From Methylobacterium sp. UNC378MF (GTDB taxonomy: Bacteria; Pseudomonadota; Alphaproteobacteria; Rhizobiales; Beijerinckiaceae): DNA of 64,000 nucleotides. The DNA lies in NCBI RefSeq assembly GCF_900103195.1, contig NZ_FMWU01000007.1, positions 1 through 64,000 of the forward strand. Direction: 5' to 3'. This document shows, in pieces, positions 34,659 to 43,785 of the stretch. A program made the position numbers and the translations under genes. Every line of letters begins with the position of its first letter. Positions within the stretch are counted from its first letter, which is position 1. The notes beneath the pieces are model-generated. The model did no database searches. It saw nothing but the letters and a program-made list of their open reading frames with translations, and had not been told where the DNA came from.

Positions 34659-35571
34659 CGCCCATGGCGATGCCGGCGAGGATGATGAAGGCGGACAGGA
34701 TGAGCATCGGGTCGAATCCCTCGCCGAGGACGGCGGCGGAGAGCCCGATGCCAAGCACCGGCGTCGCCAGGACCCCCAAAGCGGCCGTGGTGGCGGGAAC
34801 CCGCCGGTTCACCACAGTCATCGCCCAGAAGCCAAGGGCGGTGCCGATCACGCCGTTGTAGGCGAGCGCCAGCAAGGCGGCCGTGCTCGTCCGGCCAGGA
34901 TCAGGCGGCGGCCCCTCGACCAGAACCGCGAGGCTGGCAAGCACCATCGTGGCCAGCAGGCACTGCCAGGGCATGAGCTGCAGCGGCGTCGCCACCCATC
35001 GATGGGCGCGGGTGTAGACGATGCTCACCGACCAGCAGAGGGCCGCCGCGAGCAACAGAACCTGGCCTAGGAGGGCCTGCCGGTTCCCCCAGTCCAGGCT
35101 CGCCGGCCCGAAGAGCAGCAGCAGGCCGACGAGGCCGACGACGATGCCGGCCGATTGCCGGGCGGAGATGCGCTCGCCGATGAAAACGAAGGCGGCGGGC
35201 GCCACCCAGAGGGGCGTGGTGTAGCCGAGCACGATGGCGCGGCCGGCCGGTACCAGCGCCAACCCCATCGTCATGAGGGCCGCGAAGGCGGTCATGTGGA
35301 ACAGCGAGATGGCGAGCAGGACCGGCAGGTCGGCGCGCGGGGGGCGCCGAAGCTGCCCGGTAGCCAGCAAGGGTGGGAACAGCACGACGGCGGCGAGAGC
35401 GGTGCGGATGGCGACCGCCCAGAGCGGCCTGACTTCCTGCACGGCCACCTTCATGACGACCCAGTTCAGGCTCCAGGCCGTCACCACGAACCCGAACAGC
35501 GCCAGGGTCGACAGGGGCGAGGCGGCGGCTGGTGCCTCGCCAGGGGCGATGGCTTGCGAGGTGGTTGTCAC
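34633..35571 (-). CDS. EamA-family (DMT) transporter
   Basis: 312 aa with ten predicted helices in two EamA repeats (about 20-150 and 165-300). It contains WSLNWVVMKVAVQEVRPLWA at the first repeat start and ALLALAYNGVIGTALGFWAM in the second. It is probably an inner-membrane exporter of small metabolites. The GTG at 35571 has GAGGGG upstream. It stands alone. Confidence 0.88.
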   Translation of the reverse strand: MTTTSQAIAPGEAPAAASPLSTLALFGFVVTAWSLNWVVMKVAVQEVRPLWAVAIRTALAAVVLFPPLLATGQLRRPPRADLPVLLAISLFHMTAFAALMTMGLALVPAGRAIVLGYTTPLWVAPAAFVFIGERISARQSAGIVVGLVGLLLLFGPASLDWGNRQALLGQVLLLAAALCWSVSIVYTRAHRWVATPLQLMPWQCLLATMVLASLAVLVEGPPPDPGRTSTAALLALAYNGVIGTALGFWAMTVVNRRVPATTAALGVLATPVLGIGLSAAVLGEGFDPMLILSAFIILAGIAMGVTGRKRSA

Positions 35572-35683
35572 GACGGCCCCTCAGGGAATGGCTCGGTCTG
35601 CGGGGCTCGATCCCCATGCACGGGAATGGTCCCTATAGCGGAGCCATTCCCAGACTTCGGGCCGAGACCCGATGCGCCTCGGT

Positions 35684-36865
35684 TCAGGCGGAAGCCAGCG
35701 CCGCGCTGTGGGCGCTGCGGTTGGCCGCGTTGATCCTGAGGGTCGCGAGCTCCGCCAGGACGAGGGCGGCGACCACGATGCCGGCACCGACGTAGCCGAG
35801 GTCGTGCGCGCCCACCGTCGGGATGGCCAGCGCGCCGATGACGCCGGCCGCCGTGACCCCGAGGTACGTGCCCGAGGTGTTCAGGCCGAGCACCACCGGG
35901 GCGGACTGCGGCGCGACGACGACGAGGCGGTGCTGCTGTGGGGCGAGCAAGCCCCAGGCGACCGCGCCCCAGACCGCGACGGCGATGACCGTCGTCCAGA
36001 GGTGGGCGCCGGCGGTGGGCAGCCACGCCATGTCCGCGATGAGAATTACCAGCCCTGCCAGGATCACCCGGCGGTTGCCGATGACGTCGGACAGGCGCCC
36101 GGTCACGAGGTTGGCGACCATCCCGCTCGCCCCCCAGAGCACGAGCAGCGCGCTGATCAGGAGCGTGTCGTGGCCGAGCGCGCGGTCGAGGACGACGGTG
36201 AAGTACGTGTAGCTGATGAAGTGGCCGGTCTGGTAGACGAGGGTCGTCAGCAGGGTCAGCGCCACGCGTGGGTCGGCGACGGGCGCCAGGCGCTTCGCCA
36301 GGCCGATGGCCGGGGGCAGCGGAAGCTCCGCGAGCAGCGCCCAGACGCCCAGCCCCGAGACGGCGGCGAGGGCGGACACGAACACCATCGTCCAGCGCCA
36401 GTCGCCGAGACCGCCGATCAGCGCGCCGGCCGGCGTGCCGAGCGCGGTCGAGGTCGTCAGGCCGGTGATCACCACCGCGAGCGCGAAGCCGCGCTTCTCG
36501 GGCGGCACCATGCTCGCGGCGGCGCCGGTGGCGGTCGGAGCGAACATCGCCGCGCCGATGCCCGCCAGCACCCGCGTGGCGAGGGCGAAGCCGAAGGTCG
36601 GGGCCAGCGCGGTGGCGAGGTTGGCGACCACGAAGGTCGCGAGGCTCGCCAGCAGCAGGGTCTTGCGGGGCACGTTCGCGGCGACGGCCGCCACGGTGGG
36701 CGCCATCAGCGCGTAGGTGATGGCGTAGACGGTCGTGACCTGGCCGGCCGCGCCGATGGAGACGTCGAAGCCCCTGGCTATCTCGGGGAGCACCGCCGCC
36801 ATCACGAAGCTGTCGGTCCCGAGGGCGAACATGCCCAGGGCGAGTACGAGCAAACGCCTATCCAT
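35684..36865 (-). CDS. MFS exporter (DHA1, AraJ/YdhP-like)
   Basis: 393 aa with 12 helices. MDRRLLVLALGMFALGTDSF opens helix 1, RVLAGIGAAMFAPTATGAA and GFALAVVITGLTTSTALGTP mark helices 4-5, and LVLWGASGMVANLVTGRLSD gives the second motif A. The ATG at 36865 follows GGAGGAGG; a longer frame to 36904 exists. It is divergent from an HxlR regulator across an 18-bp inverted repeat and is almost certainly its target. Confidence 0.9.
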   Translation of the reverse strand: MDRRLLVLALGMFALGTDSFVMAAVLPEIARGFDVSIGAAGQVTTVYAITYALMAPTVAAVAANVPRKTLLLASLATFVVANLATALAPTFGFALATRVLAGIGAAMFAPTATGAAASMVPPEKRGFALAVVITGLTTSTALGTPAGALIGGLGDWRWTMVFVSALAAVSGLGVWALLAELPLPPAIGLAKRLAPVADPRVALTLLTTLVYQTGHFISYTYFTVVLDRALGHDTLLISALLVLWGASGMVANLVTGRLSDVIGNRRVILAGLVILIADMAWLPTAGAHLWTTVIAVAVWGAVAWGLLAPQQHRLVVVAPQSAPVVLGLNTSGTYLGVTAAGVIGALAIPTVGAHDLGYVGAGIVVAALVLAELATLRINAANRSAHSAALASA

Positions 36866-36906
36866 GGAGGCCTCCTCCGTCACTGCGCCTTGACCCTCGG
36901 CCATCG

Positions 36907-36951
36907 CAGTTGCATCATGAAACTATCAACGTCAGTTTTATGATGCAACTG
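36907..36951. promoter_or_regulatory. Long inverted repeat, probable HxlR operator
   Basis: The arms are CAGTTGCATCATGAAACT (36907-36924) and AGTTTTATGATGCAACTG (36934-36951), matching 17 of 18 positions around a 9-bp spacer. It lies 20 bp from the HxlR-type start and 41 bp from the MFS start, so it can control both divergent genes. Confidence 0.75.
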
Positions 36952-36971
36952 TTTTCTCGCGGAAGGGTCCC

Positions 36972-37478
36972 ATGCAGCGGAAGAGCTTCTCCGGCATGAA
37001 CTGCTCCATCGCCCGTGCGCTCGACGAGGTCGGCGAGTGGTGGTCGCTGCTCATCGTACGGGAGTGCACCCAGGGCGCGCGCCGGTTCGACGAGTTCCAG
37101 CGCGGGCTCGGCATCGCCCGCAACATCCTCACCGCCCGCCTCCAGCGCCTGACCGAACTCGGGATCATCGAGCGGTTTGAGCTTGAGGAGCGCGCCAACA
37201 CGGAGGGCTACCGGCTCACCCCGAAGGGCGAGGACCTCTACCCGGTCGTCGTCGCGCTGATGCAGTGGGGCGACCGCTGGCTGGCCGACGACTGCAAGCC
37301 CCGGACGGCTCTCGTCGAGGACGCCACCGGCGAGCCGGTCGAGCCCATCGCCGTGCGCACCAAGAACGGGCGCCCGCTCTCGTTCCGGGACGTCCGCTTC
37401 GTGCCCGGACCGGGAGCGACGGCCACGACGCACGCGGTGATCGAGGACAGGAACCGCAAGGTCCTCGGCCGCGCCTGA
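36972..37478 (+). CDS. HxlR-family regulator
   Basis: 168 aa. HxlR signature: the conserved Cys near the N-terminus (MNCSIARALDEVGEWWSLLI), then GARRFDEFQRGLGIARNILT, ARLQRLTELGIIERF and YRLTPKGEDLYPVVVALMQW. The lone Cys is a candidate for thiol or aldehyde sensing. The C-terminal 60 residues are an extension seen in part of the family. Target: the divergent MFS exporter. No gene is seen in 37479-37714. Confidence 0.9.
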   Translation: MQRKSFSGMNCSIARALDEVGEWWSLLIVRECTQGARRFDEFQRGLGIARNILTARLQRLTELGIIERFELEERANTEGYRLTPKGEDLYPVVVALMQWGDRWLADDCKPRTALVEDATGEPVEPIAVRTKNGRPLSFRDVRFVPGPGATATTHAVIEDRNRKVLGRA

Positions 37479-37714
37479 CCGAGACCGGGACGGCCTCCGG
37501 CGAGGCGCAACCCCGGCTACCGGCGCCTACGGGACATCCCCGGCCCCGCGGTGCCTTCCGGCCGTTTGGCAGGAATTGACGCTCCGTTGACCTTTGTGCC
37601 GAGGCGCAAAGAAGGGACAAACTCCCGGGGGTCGCCGCAAGGCCGACGCTCGCAGGGAGTCCCGGGTCGGGCGGGGCGGCCGCCACCTGGGCATGGCGAC
37701 CGCACCGGACGCGG

Positions 37715-38338
37715 TCACGCGTCCATCCGCCCCGGCATCCCAGCGAGGCCGGCCTTCGCGATCCTCACGAGCTTCTCGCAAGAGGCGCCGTCGCGGGCCT
37801 GGACCGCGAGGCCGCGCAGCAGCGTGTGGAGGAAGGCCGCGTGAGCGTCCACGTCGATGTCGCCCGGCACGTCGCCGTCCGAGATCCCCTTGCGAAGGCG
37901 CTCGGCGAAGTACGTTTCCGTCCCGGCACGGATGTCCACCATCATCTCGCGCAGCGGCGCGAGGCTCGCGGCCTGGTGCGTGCCGGACAGCGAGACCATG
38001 CAGCCGCGCGGCGTACCCGGCTTCGTGAAGTGGGTCGCCGCCGCCTCGAACAGGTTCGAGAAGGCCGCGCGCGCGGTCACGCCCTCCTCGAACAGGCTTC
38101 CGAGGATCCACTCGCGGGCGCCCTCGACGAAGCACTCGGTCGCCTCCCGGTAGAGCTGCTCCTTGCTGCCGAACGCGTTGTAGAAGCTGGACGGGCTGAT
38201 GCTCATCTTGCCGATGAGGTCGTCGAAGGTCGTGCCTTCGTAACCGTTCTCCCAGAACAGCGTCATCGCGTCCCGCAGGGCCGCCTGCCGGTCGAGCTTG
38301 GGGGGTCGACCGCGACCCCTTTTTTGCGGCTCGGACAT
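37715..38338 (-). CDS. TetR-family regulator
   Basis: 207 aa. The N-terminal HTH (about 15-60) has RGRGRPPKLDRQAALRDAMT, LFWENGYEGTTFDDLIGKMS and ISPSSFYNAFGSKEQLYREA. A C-terminal ligand domain follows (GTPRGCMVSLSGTHQAA through LRGLAVQARDGAS). The ATG at 38338 is close to the second gene's promoter. It is divergent from an RND pump operon; the palindrome at 38404-38417 is the probable operator. Confidence 0.9.
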   Translation of the reverse strand: MSEPQKRGRGRPPKLDRQAALRDAMTLFWENGYEGTTFDDLIGKMSISPSSFYNAFGSKEQLYREATECFVEGAREWILGSLFEEGVTARAAFSNLFEAAATHFTKPGTPRGCMVSLSGTHQAASLAPLREMMVDIRAGTETYFAERLRKGISDGDVPGDIDVDAHAAFLHTLLRGLAVQARDGASCEKLVRIAKAGLAGMPGRMDA

Positions 38339-38366
38339 TTTTCTAAGCCTTCGCTCCAAAAATGTG

Positions 38367-38417
38367 TTGACGGGGCCGTCCGCCTCGCCATATGCAGATT
38401 ATAGGAGCAAACGCTCC
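38367..38417 (+). promoter_or_regulatory. Promoter and TetR operator of the second RND pump
   Basis: TTGACG at 38367-38372 and TATGCA at 38391-38396 (18-bp spacer) resemble a sigma70 promoter. Just downstream, GGAGCAAACGCTCC (38404-38417) is a palindrome with 5-bp arms over the likely transcription start. A second GGAGCGAAGG half-site occurs on the minus strand just upstream of TTGACG. The arrangement fits repression by the divergent TetR. Confidence 0.55.
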
Positions 38418-38462
38418 ACAAATAAAGGCCCCTCGGGGCCGGAGCGCGAAGGAACCTCGGTC

Positions 38463-39704
38463 ATGATCGACGTCGCCCCCAAATCCCTGACGGACTTCGA
38501 GGCCCTCCCGCGGGACGGCGCGCCGCGGCGCTCCTCCAAGGCGCGGTTCGTCGCCCTGCCGCTGGTCGCGGCGCTGCTCGGCGGAGCGGGCTGGTACGGC
38601 TACGGCCACTACGAGGCTTCGCACGCCGCTGCCCCGGCGGCGACGCCGTTGCCGACGGTGACGGTGGCTGTCCCCGCCGAACGCGACGTTGACGTGCGGC
38701 TCACTGGACTGGGCCAGTTCTCGGCCATCAATCGCGTCGAGCTGCGCGCCCAGGTGGGCGGCTCGCTGACCGAGATCCACTTCAAGGACGGCGACATCGT
38801 CAGGAAGGGCGACCTGCTCTTCGTGATCGACCCGCGCCCCTACGAGATCAAGCTGGCGGAGGCGCAGGCGCAGCTTGAGACCGCGAAGGCCCGGCTCGGC
38901 CTCGCCGACAGCCAGCTCGCCCGCTCCCAGTCCCTGGCCCGCAGCCAGTACGCCACGCAGGAGACCCTGGACCAGCGCGTGAACGAGCAGTCCGCCGCTC
39001 GGGCCGCCGTCGATACCAGCGAGGCCCGCGTCCGCGACGCCAAGCTCGACCTCGAATACACCCGGGTCACCGCGCCCTTCAGCGGCCGCATGAGCGCCCG
39101 GCAGGTCTCGCTCGGAGGCCTGATCGCCGGCAGCCGCGCCGGCGCGAGCGCCACGACGCTGCTGGCCACCATCGTATCCCTCGACCCGATCTATCTCGAC
39201 TTCGACATGAGCGAGGGCGACTGGCTGAAGTTCCAGCGCAGCCGCGACCAGAAGCAGCCGCTCTCGAAGACCGTCACGGCGGCGCTCGGCGACGAGGCGG
39301 GCTTCGACCGGACCGGCAAGCTCGACTTCGTCGACAACGTCCTGAACCGCTCCAGCGGCACCATCCACGCCCGCGCCACCTACGCCAACCCGGACCTGTT
39401 CCTGTCTCCCGGCCAGTTCGCCCGCGTTCGCGTCGCACTCTCGAAGCCCGCGCCTGCGCTGCTCGTTCCCGACGCCGCCGTGCTGCCCGACCAGTCGGAC
39501 TTCGTCGTGATGACCGTCGGCGCCGACGATGTCGTGACCCCGAAGAAGGTGGAGGTCGGCGACCTGCGCGACGGCCTGCGCGTGATCCGCTCGGGGCTGG
39601 CGCCCACCGACCGGGTCATCGTCGACGGCATCGCGCTGGCGCGCCCCGGGACGAAGGTCTCGGCGAAGCAGGCCACCGTCGCCGTCGCTTCCGCTCAGAA
39701 CTGA
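38463..39704 (+). CDS. RND periplasmic adaptor (membrane fusion protein), AcrA/MexE-like
   Basis: 413 aa. One N-terminal anchor is at about 28-48 (FVALPLVAALLGGAGWYGYG). The lipoyl half (LRAQVGGSLTEIHFKDGDIV, RKGDLLFVIDPRPYEIKLAE), a coiled hairpin and the second lipoyl half (YTRVTAPFSGRMSARQVSLG) follow. It bridges the permease encoded 36 bp downstream and an outer-membrane channel that is not in the window. The start at 38463 follows GGAACC and the TetR operator. Confidence 0.92.
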   Translation: MIDVAPKSLTDFEALPRDGAPRRSSKARFVALPLVAALLGGAGWYGYGHYEASHAAAPAATPLPTVTVAVPAERDVDVRLTGLGQFSAINRVELRAQVGGSLTEIHFKDGDIVRKGDLLFVIDPRPYEIKLAEAQAQLETAKARLGLADSQLARSQSLARSQYATQETLDQRVNEQSAARAAVDTSEARVRDAKLDLEYTRVTAPFSGRMSARQVSLGGLIAGSRAGASATTLLATIVSLDPIYLDFDMSEGDWLKFQRSRDQKQPLSKTVTAALGDEAGFDRTGKLDFVDNVLNRSSGTIHARATYANPDLFLSPGQFARVRVALSKPAPALLVPDAAVLPDQSDFVVMTVGADDVVTPKKVEVGDLRDGLRVIRSGLAPTDRVIVDGIALARPGTKVSAKQATVAVASAQN

Positions 39705-39740
39705 CGGCGCTTTCACGCACAGCAACGGCAGGGGGCCGTC

Positions 39741-42700
39741 ATGAGACTCGCGCACTTCTTCATCGACCACCCCCGGTTCGCGGTGGTGCTCAACATCTTC
39801 ATCGTGGTGTTCGGCCTGGCGACGATGGTCTCGCTTCCCATCGCCCAGTACCCGAGCATCGTCCCGCCCACGATCCAGATCAGCGCGAGTTATCCAGGCG
39901 CCTCGGGCGAGACCATCGCCAGGACCGTCGCGACGCCCATCGAGCAATCGGTCAACGGCGTCGAGGGCATGGACTACATCACCAGTCAGTCGACCGGGAA
40001 CGGCGCGCTCACGGTCACGGTGATCTTCAAGATCGGCACCAACGTGAACACCGCGCTGTTGCTGACCCGCAACCGCGTCCAGGACATCCTCAGCCGGCTG
40101 CCCCAGGAGGTCCAGCTCCAGGGCGTGCAGGTCAAGAAGACCATCCAGGCCCTGCTGCTCGGCGTCCACGTCTATTCCCCGGACGGATCCCGTTCGCCCG
40201 AGTACATCTCGAATTACATGCTGCGCATCCGGGACGAGATCGCGCGCATCCCGGGCGTCGCCGATTTCCAGATCTACGGCGAGCGCCAATACTCGATGCG
40301 CGTCTGGATCGACCCGGACAAGGCCGCCGCCTACGACATCACCGCCAACGAGATCCTGGCCGCCATCCGGGCCCAGAACGCACAGGTCTCGGCGGGCGTG
40401 CTCAACAAGCCGCCGCAGTCGAGCCCGGCGGCCTACCAGATCAACGTCGAGACGCTCGGCCGGCTGACCACGCCGGAGGAGTTCGAGAACATCATCGTCA
40501 AGTCGGACAACCAGGGCCGCGTCACCCGCATCCGCGACATCGGCCGCGCCGAGGTCGGCTCGGCCGACTACAGCTCGAAGGCCTACGCCGACCGGTACGC
40601 CTCCGCCCCGTGGTTCGTCATCGCCACGCCCGACGCCAACGTTTACCAGTTGCACCACGCGATCTGGGACAAGATGGCGGAGCTTAAGAAGAAGTTCCCG
40701 CCGGGCATCGACTACATCAAGATCTACGACCCGACGAACTTCGTCGACCAGTCCATCGAAGGCGTCATCCATACCATCTTCGAGGCGGTGCTCCTCGTCG
40801 TGGCCGTGGTCTTCATCTTCCTCCAGAGCTGGCGCGCGACCATCATCCCGGTCATCGCCATCCCGATCTCGCTGATCGGCACCTTCACGCTGCTGTCCCT
40901 GTTCGGCGCCTCGATCAACAACCTGTCGATGTTCGGCCTCGTGCTGGCGGTCGGCATCGTGGTCGACGACGCCATCGTGGTGGTCGAGAACGTCGAGCGG
41001 AACATGGCGGCCGGCCTGTCGCCGCGGGAAGCCGCCCACAAGACGATGACCGAGGTCTCGACGGCGCTCATCGCCATCGCGCTGACGCTCTGCGCCGTGT
41101 TCGTCCCGACGGCGTTCATCTCCGGCATCTCGGGGCTGTTCTTCAAGCAGTTCGCCATCACCATCGCCGCCTCGACGGTGATCTCCTGCTTCGTCTCCCT
41201 GACGCTCAGCCCGGCGCTGTGCGCCGTGCTCCTCAAGCCCCATGACAACCATGCGCAGAAGGGGTTTTTCGGCCGCATCCTGGCGGCCCTGTTCGGGCGC
41301 TTCAACCACGGCTTCGAGTGGCTGTCGTCGAGCTACGGACGGTTCACCGGGCGCCTCATCCGGGCGGCCGCCGTGGTCGCGGTCGTCTACGTCGCCCTGA
41401 TCGGCCTGACGGGCTTCCAGATGTCGCGGATGCCCTCCGGCTTCATCCCCGACCAGGACATCGGATACCAGGCGGTCGTCGCCTTCCTGCCGCCGGGCTC
41501 CAGCCTGGAACGCACCGACGCGGTCGTCCGGCAGATCAACGACATCATCCTCGACACGCCCGAGGTGAAGGGCATCACCCATACCTCGCCGGTCACAGGA
41601 TTCGACGTGACCACCTCGACCGTCGCGCCGAACGTCGGCACGGTCTTCTACGGCCTGCCCTCGCTCTACGACGAGCACGTGCCCGGCATCAACGCGGCGT
41701 CCATGCTGCCGAAGATCCGCGCCCGCCTCGCCGGCATCCAGGGCGCCTACATCGTCGTGGTCAATCCGCCGCCGGTTCAGGGCCTGGGCGCCGCCGGCGG
41801 GTTCAAGCTGATGGTGCAGGACCGCGGCGACCACGGGCCCCAGGCCCTGGCGAAGGCGACCAACGACCTCGTCGCGGCCGCCAACAAGTCCGGGAAGTTC
41901 GGGGGCGTGTTCACGCTGTTCAACGCCGGCGCCCCGTCGATCTACGCCGACATCGACCGCCTGAAGGCAGAGAAGGTCGGCCTGACGCCCGCCGACGTGT
42001 TCTCGACGCTGCAGCTCTACATCGGCTCGCAGTACGTCAACGACTTCAACTTCATCGGGCGGACCTACCCGGTCTTCGTCCAGGCCGACGAGCAGTTCCG
42101 GCGCACCGCCGAGGACATCGCACGGCTCAAGGCCCGCAACGCCAGCGGCGAGATGGTGCCGGTCGGCTCGGTCGCGACCTTCAAGACCCAGACCGCCCCT
42201 TACCGCGTGCCGCGCTACAACCTCTACCCGGCCGCCGAGATCATGGGCGCGGCCGGGCCCGGGGTGTCGTCGGGCACGGCCATCGCGACGATGTCCGAGT
42301 TCGCGAGGCAGGTGCTGCCGGCCGGCTTCGACTTCGAGTGGACCGACCTCGCCCACCAGGAGGAGCAGCAGGGGACGCCGACGGTCGCCATCTTCGCCGC
42401 GGCTGGCCTGTTCGTCTTCCTCGTGCTCGCCGCCCAGTACGAGAGCTGGATGGTCCCGCTGGCCATCGTGCTGATCCTGCCGATGTGCCTGCTGGCCTCG
42501 GCAACGGGTCTCGACCTCCGGGGCATGCCCATCGACATCCTCGCGCAGATCGGGTTCGTGGTCCTCGTCGGCCTCGCCGCCAAGAACGCGATCCTCATCG
42601 TCGAGTTCGCCCGGCAGGCCGAGGAGCACGGCGAGACGGCCAAGGAAGCGGCCATCGAGGCGGCGCGGGTGCGCCTGCGTCCGATCCTGATGACCTCGTT

Positions 42701-42932
42701 CGCCTTCATCCTCGGCGTCGTACCGCTGGCCATCGCCACCGGCGCGGGCTCGGAGATGCGGCAATCGCTCGGGACCGCGGTGCTCACGGGCATGCTGGGC
42801 GTGACCCTCTTCGGCCTGCTCTTCACGCCGACCTTCTACGTGATCGTGCGCGGTCTGGGCGCAAAGAGCCGGGTGGCGGGCCCTCAGGGAGCGAACGCCC
42901 AAGCCGCCCACCGAGAGGCCCACTCCGCCTGA
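39741..42932 (+). CDS. RND efflux permease, AcrB/MexF-like (HAE1)
   Basis: 1063 aa. It begins MRLAHFFIDHPRFAVVLNIF, has YPSIVPPTIQISASYPGASG in the first porter loop, and the TM4 proton relay LAVGIVVDDAIVVVENVERN. The C-terminal helices have GLAAKNAILIVEFARQ and RLRPILMTSFAFILGVVPLA. This is the MexF/AcrB subgroup, distinct from the MdtB-like pump at 6599. It should export hydrophobic compounds under TetR control. Confidence 0.94.
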   Translation: MRLAHFFIDHPRFAVVLNIFIVVFGLATMVSLPIAQYPSIVPPTIQISASYPGASGETIARTVATPIEQSVNGVEGMDYITSQSTGNGALTVTVIFKIGTNVNTALLLTRNRVQDILSRLPQEVQLQGVQVKKTIQALLLGVHVYSPDGSRSPEYISNYMLRIRDEIARIPGVADFQIYGERQYSMRVWIDPDKAAAYDITANEILAAIRAQNAQVSAGVLNKPPQSSPAAYQINVETLGRLTTPEEFENIIVKSDNQGRVTRIRDIGRAEVGSADYSSKAYADRYASAPWFVIATPDANVYQLHHAIWDKMAELKKKFPPGIDYIKIYDPTNFVDQSIEGVIHTIFEAVLLVVAVVFIFLQSWRATIIPVIAIPISLIGTFTLLSLFGASINNLSMFGLVLAVGIVVDDAIVVVENVERNMAAGLSPREAAHKTMTEVSTALIAIALTLCAVFVPTAFISGISGLFFKQFAITIAASTVISCFVSLTLSPALCAVLLKPHDNHAQKGFFGRILAALFGRFNHGFEWLSSSYGRFTGRLIRAAAVVAVVYVALIGLTGFQMSRMPSGFIPDQDIGYQAVVAFLPPGSSLERTDAVVRQINDIILDTPEVKGITHTSPVTGFDVTTSTVAPNVGTVFYGLPSLYDEHVPGINAASMLPKIRARLAGIQGAYIVVVNPPPVQGLGAAGGFKLMVQDRGDHGPQALAKATNDLVAAANKSGKFGGVFTLFNAGAPSIYADIDRLKAEKVGLTPADVFSTLQLYIGSQYVNDFNFIGRTYPVFVQADEQFRRTAEDIARLKARNASGEMVPVGSVATFKTQTAPYRVPRYNLYPAAEIMGAAGPGVSSGTAIATMSEFARQVLPAGFDFEWTDLAHQEEQQGTPTVAIFAAAGLFVFLVLAAQYESWMVPLAIVLILPMCLLASATGLDLRGMPIDILAQIGFVVLVGLAAKNAILIVEFARQAEEHGETAKEAAIEAARVRLRPILMTSFAFILGVVPLAIATGAGSEMRQSLGTAVLTGMLGVTLFGLLFTPTFYVIVRGLGAKSRVAGPQGANAQAAHREAHSA

Positions 42933-42995
42933 CCCTCTCCACTGGTCGGGCCATACCGCCCGTCCTTCGTCCCCCCAGAAAACCAGGAGTTCGTC

Positions 42996-43754
42996 ATGAC
43001 ACAGGTCGAGAAGGCCAAGCTGTTTGCGTCGCTGCACGCCACCGGCTCGCCGCTGATCCTCTACAACGTCTGGGATGCCGGCTCGGCGAAGGCCGTGCTG
43101 GGGGCGGGCGCCAAGGCCATCGCCACCAGCAGCTGGGCGGTCGCCGAGGCGCAGGGTTACCGCGACGGCGAGATCATCCCGCTCGCCGAGGTCGAGCGGG
43201 TCGCGGCGCGCATCGCCGCCGTCGTCGACGCGCCTCTCACGGTCGACTTCGAGGGCGGCTACGCCGAGGACGAGGACGAACTCGCCGCGAACGTCTCGCG
43301 GCTCGTGGCCCTCGGCGCCGTCGGAATCAACTTCGAGGACCGCGTCGTCCAGGGGCCCGGCCTCTACCCCATCGACCGGCAGGCGCGCCGGATCGCGGCC
43401 ATCCGCGAGGCCGCGGACAACCTCGGCCTCCCGCTCTTCATCAACGCCCGGACCGACCTGTTCCTGGGCCGCGGTCCCGACCCGGAGGTGGCCATCGGGG
43501 AGGCGCTGGATCGGGCCGAGGCCTACCGCGAGGCCGGCGCCTCCGGGTTCTTCGTCCCGGGCCTGCGCGACGAGCGCCTGATCGGTCGCGCCGTCGAGGG
43601 CGCCGGCCTGCCCGTCAACGTCCTGACCGGCGAGGGCGTGCCGGCGCAGCGCCGCCTCGCGGAGCTCGGGGTGGCGCGCCTGAGCCACGGCTCGTCCCCG
43701 TACGTCCAGGCCACCGCGACCCTCACGGAAGCGGCCCGCTACGCCTTCTTCTGA
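42996..43754 (+). CDS. Isocitrate lyase / PEP mutase family protein
   Basis: 252 aa, a TIM barrel of the PEP mutase/ICL superfamily. Visible motifs are LYNVWDAGSAKAVLGAGAKA, TVDFEGGYAEDEDELAANVS (metal-binding Asp/Glu), GINFEDRVVQGPG and LPLFINARTDLFLGRG. The catalytic KKCGH loop of true isocitrate lyase is absent, so the enzyme is more likely a C-C or P-C bond lyase of unknown substrate. It is 63 bp after the pump gene and may be in the same transcript. Confidence 0.85.
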   Translation: MTQVEKAKLFASLHATGSPLILYNVWDAGSAKAVLGAGAKAIATSSWAVAEAQGYRDGEIIPLAEVERVAARIAAVVDAPLTVDFEGGYAEDEDELAANVSRLVALGAVGINFEDRVVQGPGLYPIDRQARRIAAIREAADNLGLPLFINARTDLFLGRGPDPEVAIGEALDRAEAYREAGASGFFVPGLRDERLIGRAVEGAGLPVNVLTGEGVPAQRRLAELGVARLSHGSSPYVQATATLTEAARYAFF

Positions 43755-43785
43755 GGCGCCCCGCCCAATCGACGGAGAGCATCCG

